From contig NW_003119425.1 in NCBI RefSeq assembly GCF_000003605.2, forward strand, positions 573,666-637,665: a DNA stretch of 64,000 bases, given 5' to 3'. Shown here one piece after another: positions 34,925 to 49,462 of this stretch. Within the stretch, counting starts at the first letter, position 1, and the number at the start of each line of letters is the position of its first letter. The notes below the pieces were generated by a model that saw nothing but the letters and a program-made list of their open reading frames with translations, was not told the DNA's origin and ran no database searches. A program made the position numbers and the translations under genes. Source of the stretch: Saccoglossus kowalevskii (lineage: Eukaryota; Hemichordata; Enteropneusta; Harrimaniidae).

Positions 34925-37900
34925 GAGGTTCCACACCCGAGGAATTGTCCGGGGAGTAAATCATGTCCACCGCGCAAGCCAACGCACCATATTAAAGCTG
35001 CCTGATTTTGATTAGTGAAAACGTTCTTTGGTCAAGAAAGAGAGAAAACCATATACCTCCCTTTCTCCAGCAAAAGAAAAATGCTGCGTGGAATGCACAT
35101 GTATATTATTATATAAACTTTCAAGTATATTGTATACATTCCACAAATTATTGGTAAGCGCACCGATTGATCTGTGGCACCCTTAGAGAAAAATAAAACA
35201 ACTGAACATACACACGAAGTAATATTGTTACGATTAACTTGTAGCCTGGGTGATAAGCACAACACATACAAACTAAAGTCGAGGTCATAACATTGAAAAA
35301 ATCATTTTACAACATTTAATTAATTTCGTGCATTTTTAGGAGATCATCATGTATATCTAATTATTGTTTCGTGGTAATATATTTTGATGACGATGGTCAA
35401 GAAGGGGTTTTTATTTAACAGTCTGGTTGCTTAGATCATATCTCACCATATAGTTCAGAAAAGCCATATTCGTATATAGATACGAATACCTCTATTAACC
35501 ATTAACCACAATTCTCCGCTAATTCGATCAACATTTTCTTTTTTTTTTCTTCAAACGCCGTTCAGCGAGTGAAGACCGCGCACATACCGGGAAGAGATCC
35601 ACACTAATCAATCAACATACCTGTGCAAATACTCCACATGCAATTAAAACAGTTCAGCTTCAGTCGATGGTATTCACAACTGCATTTACGCTAACTGCGA
35701 GAGCAGTGTACTAAGCGTCAGTCATTCCGAGTACGAGAAGTAGGTATCTGACACGTGTACGAGCAACAGCTAGAAGTACCCGCCGTGTAATATCCATAAA
35801 TCACTGCGGTTATTACATCAAACGACTGACTTGATGTTGTTCCTTTTTTTTTTCTCTGCTGTAATATCTGCACGCACAGTGCTCTATTTCATCACGCTTG
35901 GAGATAAGTTTAACTTTTTAGCATCGAGTATAAAGCTAAACGACGCAATGCTAACGCGTATAAACAAAACATTCTTGGCTCTGTGAGTGGTCTTATATCG
36001 CCAGTTGTACTCCCGTGCTCATAATTTTTAATTGCCATGTACGTAAAATGTGTATATGGAAGGAACACCTATGATTGACAGGTAGACTAAGATGGGGCCC
36101 TTGTAATCCTCTCTAGTTCCTCAGATGTTGTGGGGATAAATCAAAATTATATGATGTATTAAAAAATAGCGTTCTTCTGCTCGATGCGACCACGGACCTC
36201 GAAAAAAAACAGAGTTTTGATTAGCATAGTACTATCGATTGTTCTGATAACAGGAGTATTGATAGGCAATCGTAAAAAACTGCCAAACTTGATTTATGGA
36301 AATTCCTAACCATCGGCGACAAGGAAAACATTCTTGGAAATGCGAAGAAGGCTTAGACAAGCAACGTAACAGATACCAGTCAACGCGAGTTTTAAATCTA
36401 GTAAACCATTCTGGCGAGCAAAGACCCATTTATTTATTTTTTTTCAATAGCGATTTAATGCATTTCAAAATACCGTAATGGGTCGGTACAATGACATGCG
36501 TACGATCGATCAAATAATACTATCTCATCCCGATATCGTGATTAGTAAGGCTATGTATTCACTAATGGCAGCCAACACGGATAACGTTGACATCTTGTGC
36601 TTTAAGGCATGGTGGAATGTGTTGTCTTTATAGATGTAGGGCCAGCGGGGAGTACGATATAGTGAGTCATTTTCTTAGCATTAGGTTACCGAAGAAACAT
36701 GTGGAATAATATTTGTATTACGAACCCGTCAAAATAAACAGCAATTAGACATTGTCCACCGGGAGCAACCGTGTTGCATGCCTCGCAAATGAGCTTGTCT
36801 CCTGGGCACTCATTCAGGTGAAAGGTTAATCCGGGTTGAATTTGTATACGCATGCGCGTTGCAATAACATATTGTGGGTGGAATTCAGCCTAATCGATTC
36901 TCTTTATTTCCTTAATTAATTGAATATGGCTTATATTCTGATACATGAAAATTAATTACCGTGATACAGCTTAAACTACAATTACTTCAGATGATAATTA
37001 ACGATTTTACTACGTTCACGAGAAAAACACATGCACATTGCATTAAAAACATATACAAATTCATTTTTTTTATTAAACTCTCTGGAAATAATAATGTATG
37101 ATTTCATATTGCCTTGAATACAGGACACCACATATGATGCGTGAAAATCGGCCTATATTTAGAAAAGTTACATTTTCTGTTCAAAAACAGCGATAGCAAA
37201 TTGGGCTACCTCAAATTTCCCATATATCGATTCCCATTCTAGATTTGTTTACGTGTAAGTAAACTATTAGTTTTGTTTCATTAATAAATAATAACTGGAT
37301 GGAATTGTCATGTTTGCTTGACAACGTGCACAGCGCACTTGATAGAATCTGAGCGAACAAAATGTCGTTCATCCCTGAAGATTATCGTCTGCCATTACTG
37401 TCGACAACAGAAGACAAACGTTTCATGGATTGAGACAAACTCAATCCAGCAAACCGACGGTGTGGTCTTAAAGTAATATACCCATGTAGTATATTTAAGC
37501 TGAAAGGTGCATACTGTGAAGAGAAAGTTTATTGGCATTTATTCTGCTATTCGAAAGCTAGAGCCGAACGCACACCGTAAGGCCTAATTGAATAATTCCA
37601 ATATGTTGTTCATTTTGACAAACATTTGCGTCTGATACCAAATTTTCACATATTGAAAGGCTAATCGATTAACACAAACCGTGATATTAGTTGACTAGAG
37701 AAACTTTACTGTTTGTATGCGCCTAGACGCCTATTGACATGCTATGGAAATGTACTTATTAGTTACAATTCACAGTAGCTACTACACATAATACATATTT
37801 CAATGTATACAATCTATTCCTACGGGCTTAGTTTACCTTGTGATAAATTTTGGATTTGTAATTTAGGTAACAATGTGACATTTTTCAACTTCTTGTAATA

Positions 37901-40900
37901 TTGGACGGTACGAATGATATATATAAACAGAGTGAAACTGACAAATGTGAAATACATTATCAATAATGTATGTCGTCAATGAGCAGATATCACCCTGTAA
38001 ATGGTTAGGGGTTGTCGTTATCAACGCCGAGAACATACTTCGAAACATTGTGTTTGACAGTCATAATATTTCGATTTTTAGAAGTGTTTCATCAGCACAT
38101 AGTTACCATCTGTGTTTGCAGGTAATCTGCAACAATAATGCGAATTCACTATTATCGTCATTTTTTGTATCTAAAAAGGTCAATAATAATTATGAACATG
38201 CTTAAACACATATTTAAGCGATTTATTATGCAAATGAGACATTTGTTTATTTTTTTCAACTTACGCAGAAGAAATATACAGGTATAAACAACTTGAAAAC
38301 GTTGGACAGACCAATTTGCGAAGTTATCCTGTCGTTCACTATTCTTCTATAATGGGACTCGATCGATGTATTGGATGACCTGGACATTTCTATGTATAGT
38401 ACGCAAAGATCATTTTAATCAAGTTAATTCTGAACGAGCGTAGATCTTGTTTTGTTTTTTTTCAAATCCTAGTTTGCCATCTAATTAGATTAAGATGACA
38501 TTGCTTTGAAATGGAAGACGAGGAAACCCCATAGCGACACGACATGTTTGAAAATATTACCCCCACTGACAGCTCAATGTACGATGTATTCAGAACACTT
38601 ATTTTTAAGAGAATGGTATACAATAAAATTCAGAGCACGCGAACATATCTTTATTATCCGTGTAGTGATTGAATTAGGCCTTTTAAAAATAAACGTCTAC
38701 ATCGACTGATTTTTAAGATAACTTCACCAACAATGTACAATAACAGTTTTTATTTTAATTCGATGTAACTTACTCTAGTCCTATATGCACATCATAAGGT
38801 TAAGCCATGTGTTACTAATTTCCGGTATTATGCCGAGAGAAAACACATGGTTTTTATGTTTGTTGATGGACACTCACTTCACAACGAGATTTCGCATGAA
38901 TTCTCAACACGCTAATTAATAGGTTTGGGAATTTGACTTATCTCTCGGCCTCGCCCGAGTACAGCCACCCGCTCGGTGTGGATACACGTGGAAATAACGT
39001 GAATTATTGTTTCCCCGGCCACGTTCCTCGACGGTAATTAGCGGAATAATTGCTAACTCACATTACACAAACTGATTTAGTTACCCGGCGAAACGAGTGG
39101 CAAGGTCGTACAAGACTTCCGCCGATAAATATCTGTAATGTTCCTCCTATGCAAAAGTATACAGTCTTGTGGCAGAGGTTAATGAAAACATACACTTAAT
39201 AAAACAACTAGATCCATATTAAATTATTTTTCATTATTTCTTTCGACTGGCCTCTTCACGGCAACCATTGATACGTATCTTCTGATGGTGATTCGTGACA
39301 CGTGAAACCATTGAATTGATCTGCGTTTAATTGTAAATGTCAGAAACATGCTAGAATTAGTGTAGACATGTTACGTTTTCAAATGTACGTGATATTGCGT
39401 CATGTTATTACGTTAGTACTATCAAGAAATTTAAAAAATTAAATACAAGATCCGAACCAAACTTAGTAAGTTATAGTCTGAAACACATTGGCAACAAGCG
39501 CGTTATTGCAGTCATAACTGTTTACAACAGTTTTCTTAAATGTAAAAATATCAACTCCGCTCCGTTTACTGACTCTAATTTATAACTTTTTGAGAATATA
39601 ACAAAATTGTATATATCAAGGTCAAAATGACAGCATGTGCTATTTTTTGTTTACGATATACCATTTTAAAGCGAGATTTGAAATGATTACTCACTTCGGA
39701 AGCATTTAAAATCAGCGCCACAGAGATATGTGAGATGAATGTGATTTGTACGGAAAAAAAAAAAACCTCAACGAATGAAAGTAGTTTTATCTGTTGAGAA
39801 CAATGTTGATATGACAACACGTATGTTGCCTAGAGGCGATACATTAACTGCTCAGCGTTTCAACGATAGTCGTCATTCAATATACGAGGTCATGATAAGG
39901 CTATTTGTTTTACGATCTTGATGGAAACTAGCTGGGGGTAATCATGTTACCGTTCGCCAGATTAAATGTGAGTGCTATTCATGGTATGTTAATTGAATTA
40001 ATTACAGTCAGATTGCTCGAGGAATACAGCGAAGCTATTTAGTTTGGAATTACCTGAAATAAAAACGACTGTTATGTGTGTGCATTAACAGGTTTTCATT
40101 ACCCCCCAATTATGTGTTAACAGCCGATTGTTTGCATCGCCATACCAGTGAAATATATGCCGGTTGATCACTAATGGCTGGTCGCATTATTCCGTCAAAA
40201 TGTTGTTTATTTAACTAAGTCCACGCAGCATTGGTCATATGCACATATGAGTACAGTAGGTCAATTGAAAGAGCGTTCAATGTCAATATTACATCATTGT
40301 TCAATCCGACATGCAATTACCTGCAGAAATGTCTTGGTAGTATCAATGCACTACACTAGGATTTATGTTTAAGTTGAGACGGAATATATATTCCGTATAC
40401 GCGCTTATTTCAATGGCAAGTAATCAGTGATGATAATAACATAATATGTTACAAAGATATTCATGTACGCTTGTATTAGGAGATTGAAAGCATTTCTGGA
40501 CATTGTTATTGATTTAATAAAAACAATCATTTTGAAGTTAAAAAAATACACTAATTATATATTTTCAGCTCAATTTCAATCAATTGAGGAAATGATATGT
40601 CAATGTCGTTATAAATAATTAGCGGAAGCGGAGTGATTCGGATTTTTTCTTGTGTGAGTCGGTGAGTAAATTTGCTCACTAAATCAGATAGGGTAACTTT
40701 GTCGTAACACAGTTAGCCGATTTTTCCTTTAAAAACACAATCAAGGTTGACAAGTTGAAATCTGTTTACATACACATTAACACTTCGATAAAGATTGTGA
40801 AATTCTTTCGTTTTTTGAGGGAGGAAGCATGAGAACAGCTGATTTTGACAAGAAAGATATATTAAGATATATATATTAAGAATAATTCATAACGAAATAT

Positions 40901-43021
40901 ATATTCCATAGGCACATTAATGTTAATTTTCATAATAGCCGATTATTCAAGGATATTACTGAACAAAATTATTTTTTTATATTCTTATTTCTGCATTTTA
41001 TTTGTCTTGAATTATGACTGAAAAAGGCTGAAATTTCAAACATATATTAGATACATGTTTTCCGTTCTATATTTGGCGCTTAGTATCATGGTAAATAAGT
41101 ACAGAAAGCAGTTGTCTAGTGAGTCATTAGGTTAGCATTAGCATTAGTCTAGTTGCCTGAAAAATTGAGAGCAAATATACTGGAATTGAAATAATATAAT
41201 ATGGAAATCTTCTCGTATCACAGTAATAATGTTGCAGTGCTTTAATTTTGCTTAATGCTTCTTTCAACGAACTCTTAGTTGGTGCAATGGTCTGAGGTCG
41301 AATATGTCCCCGAGTCAACATTCATCGCAACAAATATATAATGACAGATACATACGATACAAATTAATATCTGTATCTATTAGCCTATCCTGCTTCCAAT
41401 GTTCCGTCCCTACTATGATCTATGCTGCAGCTGTTGGTAGAGTGGCAGTTCTTTTGATCACAGGCAAAATAACTTGCTATCGTGACTAACGCCGGCTGTC
41501 ACTGTGTTTTGCAATGCCCAAAGCCGCGTCTAAGCAATTAGCGGAACGTTCGACTGGTATGTACAGTTCCAGGGGGTTGTGATCCAACATCCAAATCCGA
41601 CGAATGCACGCGACCCATACAAACTGTTGCAAATAAAATATTTGTCTTGAGTGATGTTATTTGTTTTTAAAATCTGTTTCAAATTAAATTGGTATGTTTC
41701 AGGTGTGGACTGACAGTGTGTGGTAACAACCAATGTGGATTAAATGTATGTGTTGTTATCCCAATTAAACGTCGCTGTTCGAGTAGCAGTGGTATTCAAA
41801 TCAAAATACTTGGACGCTATATACGTAATACATTTCGACCACATCATCTACCAACAATAGTAGGCAACATGTTTGCTAGACAAACATATACCTTTATTTT
41901 ATTTATAATTTCACTCCTTTTTTTAAACCGCTGCTACTAATGCCAATTCAATAATGAGTAGAATTATATTTCTGTTGTAAAACGTACATTGAAACAATTT
42001 TGAATTGTGAAGGATGTGCAATTTGACAACAAATAAACTAATCATGACCTCAGAAATATATGTATATATTTGGGTAACATGCGACGTATAAAAAAAGACA
42101 TGCAAGATACATGGGCGTTTGTGAATGAAATTAGTCGCGTCAAAACTATGCTTAAGGATAAGCTGTTACTATTGGATATATTGGAAAAGTCTCACTCGTG
42201 TGGTTTTCGCTGCCGACGAGCTGGTAAAGTAAAATGAAACACAGCATTATTCGATATAGTAAAATAAAGTAATAAAACCTCGATTTTATTCATGAATCCG
42301 GAAGATATTACTGAATAATATCATCTAAAATATAAATCATCGTCATCATAATGATTAGACCATTTGATGAGCTCATTTTAATTGCCTATATGAGGTATTA
42401 TATTGTGTGCGTTTTTTATTTTATTTTATTTTATTAATTCTATGTGAATAACACTTGTTTAACGTGCACACACGTATCACCCATAATGCATCTTTTGATA
42501 CATAGATGTAGTAAAAGTCGAGTGAGCAAGTGGAATATACATGAGCTAATACATATAATAATATATAAATAATTCAACTAAGTCATTTTGACCTATTTGT
42601 CATGACAAACAAGATGACACGTGGTAATAATCGATTACAAAGTGCTTCACAGCAACATGTCATTGCACTAACTAATACAAAAATAAAGCTGAATTCTACT
42701 GCCAAATATTGTGTTGCTTTGATTGACGCAGTCGGGCGTTATAGTTGTGAAAAGACCAGGACACTGTTGGCGTCAACACTCTTCTATTGTCGACTCATTG
42801 AAAAGCACAAAGGCGCACTAATCGCGTTATACGCCAAATAGATCAAACAGATTAGAGGTTGGGTTTTTAATTATATGGTATTGGGTCAAACCGATATGAT
42901 CAGTATTTTAAAGTATATCAGTTAATTCCTCATCGGAATTATGATTTTAATTTAATTTATCACAATATGTTTATGAACATTGTATTTCCGTTATGTAGTA
43001 CCCATATATGTTTCCATCGAA

Positions 43022-43022
<1 letters not shown>
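34925..43022. other. long region without supported genes
   Basis: Notable only are an 18-bp perfect palindrome (ACGGAATATATATTCCGT) at 40379-40396, a short (TTTTA)n run near 42413-42436, and a relatively GC-rich stretch at about 38940-39130 with homeodomain-type TAATTAG sites. Open frames are all short and unrecognised. Confidence 0.45.

Positions 43023-43070
<48 letters not shown>
43023..43070. repeat. (AAT)16 microsatellite
   Basis: This is a pure trinucleotide run that directly abuts the hairpin at 43071. Confidence 0.95.
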
Positions 43071-43071
<1 letters not shown>

Positions 43072-43099
43072 TTACCCTCCCTACGGAAGGGAGGGTAAA
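43071..43099. repeat. perfect 12-bp inverted repeat hairpin
   Basis: TTTACCCTCCCT and AGGGAGGGTAAA are exact reverse complements separated by ACGGA. The hairpin joins directly to the (AAT)n run. That pairing of microsatellite and stem-loop resembles the ends of microsatellite-associated mobile elements, but no target duplication is seen. Confidence 0.85.
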
Positions 43100-43739
43100 C
43101 TAATTTAAAGATTTAAATGGCCACTATGTAAACAACGTGTCAAAACAGATGTTCATAAACTGATTTAATAATAATTAAAAACGTTCTTAAAAACGATGTT
43201 TGTTTCATGTCTAAACAATAAAGCAGTAGTAATTAAATAACTAAATTGTGTTCGAATTTGCGATTAAATGACAAATATTGACGAAACACCATCACAAGTA
43301 ACCATTCCTGCATGTGCTGAGGTAATGGGTCTATTTAATCAATATTCTGGTTGTCGACGCCATTGAAGCGATCGTGCATCTATATATCAAGCAACTGTTC
43401 TTCTTCCAGCTGTCTGTGAAAAAATACTACCAGATTAACATTGTAGTACTGCTAATTCATTTATTAGTACAAGGAATAAATTATTTGAAGTACCTGCTAT
43501 AACTTGTCATTGTCGTTTGTTATATTATTTTGGTCTAGAGCATTTCACATGTGCAATGGTCAGAACTGTCGATCAATTTGATTAATGCATATGAAAAGGG
43601 CGACCTCACAGAGACAATAGACATTTCAAGCCTGTCACTAGTATCTCAACTGTGCATATTTTACTTTCGAAATCTCAAAAAATAAAAGAAGCATATTATA
43701 TATTGTAAAGAAGTAATAGTTTATCATAGTCCTCGGTAA

Positions 43740-44760
43740 TTTTCAGAAAAAGGCTGTCCTTGCAACAAAGACAAACCCATTAAATGTTGATAGAGATGTG
43801 GCAACATTTACCATGGAAACACTAATTTTGGGAATGGTTTATAATTCAACACATTTTAGGCGGATTTCCATGATATTTTCGAGAAAGGTTGCTCTTCACG
43901 CAATAGTGAACACGCTAAATGTTGGTATAGGTGTGAATCTAGTTGCAACAGAAAATGGTAATTTCAGGAAGATTCACTTATGGATTCTCGAGTTGAGAAG
44001 GGGCTGCTTTGAACACAGATACCAATCGATTACATCTGGAACAGATGCAGATCTAATTGACATGGAAACAACAAGTTTCGGGCATTTTCATTTATAACTT
44101 AAAAAGTTGTGGATGGCTCTCATTTGAAGGCGAGTTGCCCATGAAAACATTGACCTATCCATTAAATGTTAATAGAGACTACATTTTAGGAGACTACATT
44201 TTAGGAGGGATTACCCTGGACACAGAAGTCAATTGAATACATTTTGATAGATCTGGTTGTCTTGGAAAAAAAATGATTTTTCATTTATTAATCAAACATT
44301 ATTGGATAAAGGTGTCAGGTAGGGTTCCGTAATAGTTTAGATTTTGTTAAAGATGTCTGGTTGCCATAGAAACACCAATTCCATAATAATAAATACATCC
44401 ATAAATACATCCATAATCATGCATTTTAATGAAATTTAAGAAAGGGGTTGCCCTGGACATACAAACCAATCGATTAGATATTGATGGAGATGCCCATCTG
44501 GTTGCTACGGGGACAACACATTCCGGGGACGATTGTAAATATGTACCAATCTGCTAGCGGTTTGTAGAGATTTGGATCTTGTTACCATGGAAACATTTGA
44601 TAACTATAGCAACAAAATGTTTTTAATGACTATTCGTTGCCAGATAACTCAAAAGTTAATTGGTTTACTAGGAGGGGTTGTTTTCAACCTAAACTAAGCG
44701 ATGGGATTTTAGGCGTCATCTGGTCTAGTTTCTATGGAGACAGCTCACTTTTAAAAGCTT
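43740..44760. repeat. degenerate tandem array with X-box-like cores
   Basis: About nine related blocks can be read. Each has variants of GGGGTTGCCCTGGACA, ACCAATCGATTA, TGATAGAGAT and then GTTGCCATGGAAACA. The last core appears near 43811, 43942, 44061, 44135, 44251, 44360, 44500, 44581 and 44726 with varying decay. Spacing ranges from about 80 to 150 bp. Embedded short exact duplications include AGACTACATTTTAGG twice at 44176-44205. The 99-codon open frame at 43798-44097 lies inside the array and is not treated as a gene. Confidence 0.75.
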
Positions 44761-44928
44761 CTTCATCATTGTAAAATTGGGTCAATCTGATTCGTTGAGT
44801 GAATAAACTATTCATGATTCAATTTGGTCTTTCTTCTCAAAAATACATGGGAAGTATTTGTGAGTAAAATAAGTGTATGTTTTTCATGATAAGACGTATT
44901 AATACGATATTATTTTGTTAACAACTTG

Positions 44929-44939
44929 CCCCCCCCCCC
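44929..44939 (+). repeat. poly-C tract (11 C)
   Basis: An unbroken C run lies about 75 bp before MITE copy C. It could mark a lost or scrambled left end of that element, but does not match the family arm. Confidence 0.95.
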
Positions 44940-45014
44940 ACGGTACTGACCTATTGTACATAATAATGTTTTCCTCATTATTTTCTGAATGCTCCTTTCC
45001 ATAATCTTAAAGAT

Positions 45015-45088
45015 AAAGGCTTGTTTGTAAACAATGACACACTACAGCCATCTGACGCATGCCCAGGTGACGACACCCCCCGTTTTAA
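45015..45088. mobile_element. TTAA-type MITE, copy C (half element)
   Basis: AAAGGC, then CTTGTTTGTAAACAATGACAC, then CGCATGCCCAGGTGACGACA and TTAA at 45085-45088 match the reverse complement of the first half of the copy at 59068-59221. A deletion of about 14 bp separates the first two blocks. The other terminal arm is missing, so this is a truncated copy. Confidence 0.75.
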
Positions 45089-45444
45089 ATAAGATGAATA
45101 TTTTTAGAATGATAACGGACTAAACCAGTTACTTCCATGATATCCACTAATAATCATTTCATTAGTATTCAGTTACATATGCTTTTATCAACTGTTCTGT
45201 AATGTATTATTTACTATGATAAGCATTTCGATACTTCGAATATAAATGTTATAATATTTCTCTTTCATTATAATTTCAACTTGTGACCTCCCTGCTACAC
45301 ATATAGTCAGCACAGAGCATTGCAGCAGTGGCATTTTCTTTAATATAGCCACGGAATGTAAAGTCACGGACCTCTATGCAATCGCTCGTATTGCAGATCA
45401 TAATGGTTTCACTACAGCGTGTGCAAAATACAATCATATGCACG

Positions 45445-45469
45445 ATATATATGTATATATATATATATA
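45445..45469. repeat. (AT)n microsatellite with one interruption
   Basis: AT units run through with a single G at 45453. Confidence 0.9.
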
Positions 45470-45873
45470 GTGCGACATTGCGATTTGCCAACATATGCAA
45501 ATGTAGATACCTCGTCACATGTATAGGTTAACTTGAACTAACTCTTAGACACATTGATAACGACCGTGCAGTCAAAGGTTGCATTGGCAATTGAATTGTC
45601 ATACTAGAGAATTGTAACGTCAATAGGGTTGCGTTTAGACACTATTAATCGGGGCTAACATACAATAATCGACAGTGTTTTCCTTATTCCCATTGTGTTT
45701 CAGTTTGTCCGTTTGTCCCGTATATAATTGTATAGCTTAGCTTAACAACTATGTTTTGTATTTATGTGTACGTATGACATCAGAGCATTTGTTGGTTGAC
45801 TTCATTTTTTTGTCCAATCAGTTACATTGTCCGGGACTGTATACAAAAGATAAATAGCGTATTGCAGTCGATG

Positions 45874-46055
<182 letters not shown>

Positions 46056-49000
46056 CAATAACAGAGCAAATGTGTGCAACATGTGCAGATTAACAGCCAA
46101 AAAATACACAAATTGTAAAATAATATAGGCGTCATTTGCGCACAAAAAAACAACCAATGTATATAGTATATGAAAAATATAAACGTCGAAGTTTTGTAAA
46201 TGCATTTAGATATCTTTAGACACCTAGACGTGAATATCTTAAAAAATATGTCAACAACTATGAATCCGCAGCTGCATGATAATCAATAAATTATACATGA
46301 GCTAAACGTTCTCAGGCGGAAATAATATTATTGCATTTCTTCAAGTTCCCCTGCGTCTCGGCAACCCAAAAGATGGACGCAATGCATTATGCGTTTTAAA
46401 ATATAAAGTAACAATACTATTCAAATATCAGCAATGAACAATGAATATGAACAATAATGACTGCTAATCGTACACATTTTATGTTCTACTTTTACAACTC
46501 ACGTTTTTGACATGACCATGAAAGTTTAACCCCACCCCCGGTATATTATCATGCAAAATACAATGTTCTGTAAATAGATGTTCGTCATGCTCATTATCCT
46601 GTGACGTTTCATCAAAACCTCGGGATTTTCATAATTTGCCAACACAAGGAATATAAACTAATTTGAATAAAACAATAATGTGCAATGCAAGACGGATAGA
46701 ACTTGTTTTAAACATAGAGAGTTAATACAATATTTTATAATTGTATATATATATATATTATCACCATCACGTAAAATGGCATAGTGACAACTTCACTCTT
46801 GAATGTTAAAAAAAGACACAGCAACATATGTTCGAATTTCTTTCTTTCAGTGTTTATTTTACAACATATGGATTGAGTTACAACAAAAATAGTATGCATT
46901 CATTTGATCTGATATTGAGAACAGTTTTTAAATAAAAAAAAATGCAAACACAGTATGCAGATCCATCAATTGATTAAATATGTTCAAGTGCAGAGGGCTC
47001 TGTAACGCGTGTTCCAATAATTATATCGATGAACCCAAACCGAAATGATAACCGCTGGTGTAGTCGTGCCATTTGTTACACACGCCCAATGGTTATTACA
47101 ATGCGACAGAACAAAAGACGTGTTATGATTGCTCCTTATGCTACATGCGGTTTGGTTGGTCATGAAAATAATAACTCAAACCTCATATAAAAAATAATCA
47201 TCCTGAGCAGCGTGGCATGTTATTAGGTAAAGGCTATATTCAATTCTGGTGTATATGCGCTAATATGTACTGCAGTTTGGGTTTAACTTTAGTAGAGAGA
47301 ATACATTCCCAGTGGTACACTATGGTTAGAAAAGGCCTATAACCGATTTGGTTCAGGCTCATGCAAACGGCTGTGCAAAAACAAAAAATGACCGTAGAAG
47401 GTTTTAGAACTTAATTCATTTTGTATTGTACGTATGTGCGTGTGCTTTGGCTTCACACCTCGTGATTCAATGAACTCAAAGCGTATGGTGAATGTTAAGG
47501 ATTATTCTTACTTTTAAATATTAATCATATGAGTCACAATAGCTGAACAATGACTTCAAACAGTACACACTGCTTCGGTTGAGAATGGTATGACAAGCAA
47601 TTAATATATATCTAAAAAATCACAACTGAAGAATAAAGAGACACTCTGGGAAAAATAGAATTATACTAGTCTATCTCCGTATTAAGTGATAAGTTATTAA
47701 AGTAATTTGTAAAAGTCACGCGAGTTATGGGTCTTACCATTAAGTGTTAAATTCATTTTAGTTGAGTTCGGTTAATATACGTCGCATATAACATTTTAAA
47801 TACTTGTGAGTGTATGTTATTAAGTCATGGGTCAAAATACTAGGTACACGGTTGCTTGGGAACGGCATAAACTACGTACGTATACTTCAGCGGATTCTCC
47901 TAGGCGCATACCTTAGATTGATACACCTGTTGGCGTGCACAGTGTCGCGTGAAACGATTGACCAACAAAACAATGAAAATAATTGTGTTTGTATGTGATT
48001 ATTAATATAAAATACTACGCAATAAATATATTACATAGTGTTAAGTAAGCGCCGAATGAGTCACGTGATATCACTGCGAATTACTCATACTGCGTATGTA
48101 ATTGCATACTTGATACATTGCTTCCGTTCGTAATTTCTCAGTGAGTTTTTTTTATTATTATTATTACGCCGTGTTCATTCGAGCGAGGTACCCTGGACAG
48201 TAAATGGACTATAAATAATGCACACTGTCATCGGTCAGTACTGAAAAGACTTAGGAGCAATATTTAAAAATAATATAATATAATCTAGTCCATAAAACGC
48301 GTAGTGATGAAAATAAATAATTCATGCACGGAATAGAGGATCACATCGTTATCGCATGGGGCAATAGTGGGGTAGTTTTTTGCAAAATTGAGCGTAATTT
48401 GTATGTGATTACTAGAACAAGTATTGTCATTACGCTCATACGTAACCAAATGTTGTGTTTGTTTTTAGATGTGGTGAAATACACGAGGTGTATGTACGAT
48501 TTCTATTATCCACGTGGTTAAGCCTTATAATAATCGTTGAAAGTGGGCGTGGACACACGAAGCCCTGTAACGACTGTCACGCAACGGCGAACTGATTTGT
48601 ATACATGAACAGTTTTATTCCGACTATATAGGGTCATTTTTCTTACAGGAAACTTGTGATGATCTCACTTCTTCATCGTCATTTCCAATTTCGCACGGAT
48701 ATATTATTCACACTGGCGCCATATTGTGTGACTTTCAGTCGATTAAAAAGGAAAGTCCCCTTTATTACCCGTACTATGTAGGCTAATCTTCTCACTGAAC
48801 CCTCTTATTTTTTGTGACACGAGGATTCGAAAGCTCCGTTTCAAGCACCTGTTATAGGAATTGTTTTCTAATGAAATTGACAAGTTTCAGAATCTGTAAG
48901 CATTTTTTTATGGTAGAAAACTCTGGTGAAATCTCAGTACGTCATAGTGATTACACTGCGACAGCTTGTTGTCCGAGAGGTGGGCATGGACGAGTTCATC

Positions 49001-49440
49001 ACTATCTAACACGCTAGATTCGAATAATTTATATAAATTATGATACAATAACAATTAATTGTGTGTTTACCTGGTGTGCCGCATGCGAGTGCTTATAACG
49101 GTGTGAGGCTGTCATCAATATCGAAGGTTTCCAAAAGAAAAACGATGTAAACGCGAAAAAATCCAATGTATCGATCGTCTGACAGTGGTGTCCGTTTGGC
49201 GCCAGCTCTACGGATGATTTGATTTTCGATATAAGCTTGACTTTTTGCATGTCATCTCATAGTATCATCAACGTTCTGACTGGTTCGGACTATTGTTTGA
49301 GGCAAGTAAATTGACCAGATCGTAATATGCCAACGTCGTATTATCCCAACTCCGACGTGCTTGCTTGACACTCTAATAATACAAAAGGTAGCGATGGAAG
49401 CGGGGATCTCATATGGACGAAATCAATAAATATTCCTCAT
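46056..49440. other. no gene seen; (AT)n at 46744-46758
   Basis: The sequence is AT-rich with no supported coding stretch. All frames are shorter than about 70 codons. Confidence 0.45.
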
Positions 49441-49462
49441 CGACCGGTGGAAATACACGTGT

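Noticed and set aside
43798-44097. 99-codon plus frame
   Set aside because: It lies within the degenerate tandem array and has no known motif. The repeat explains its structure.
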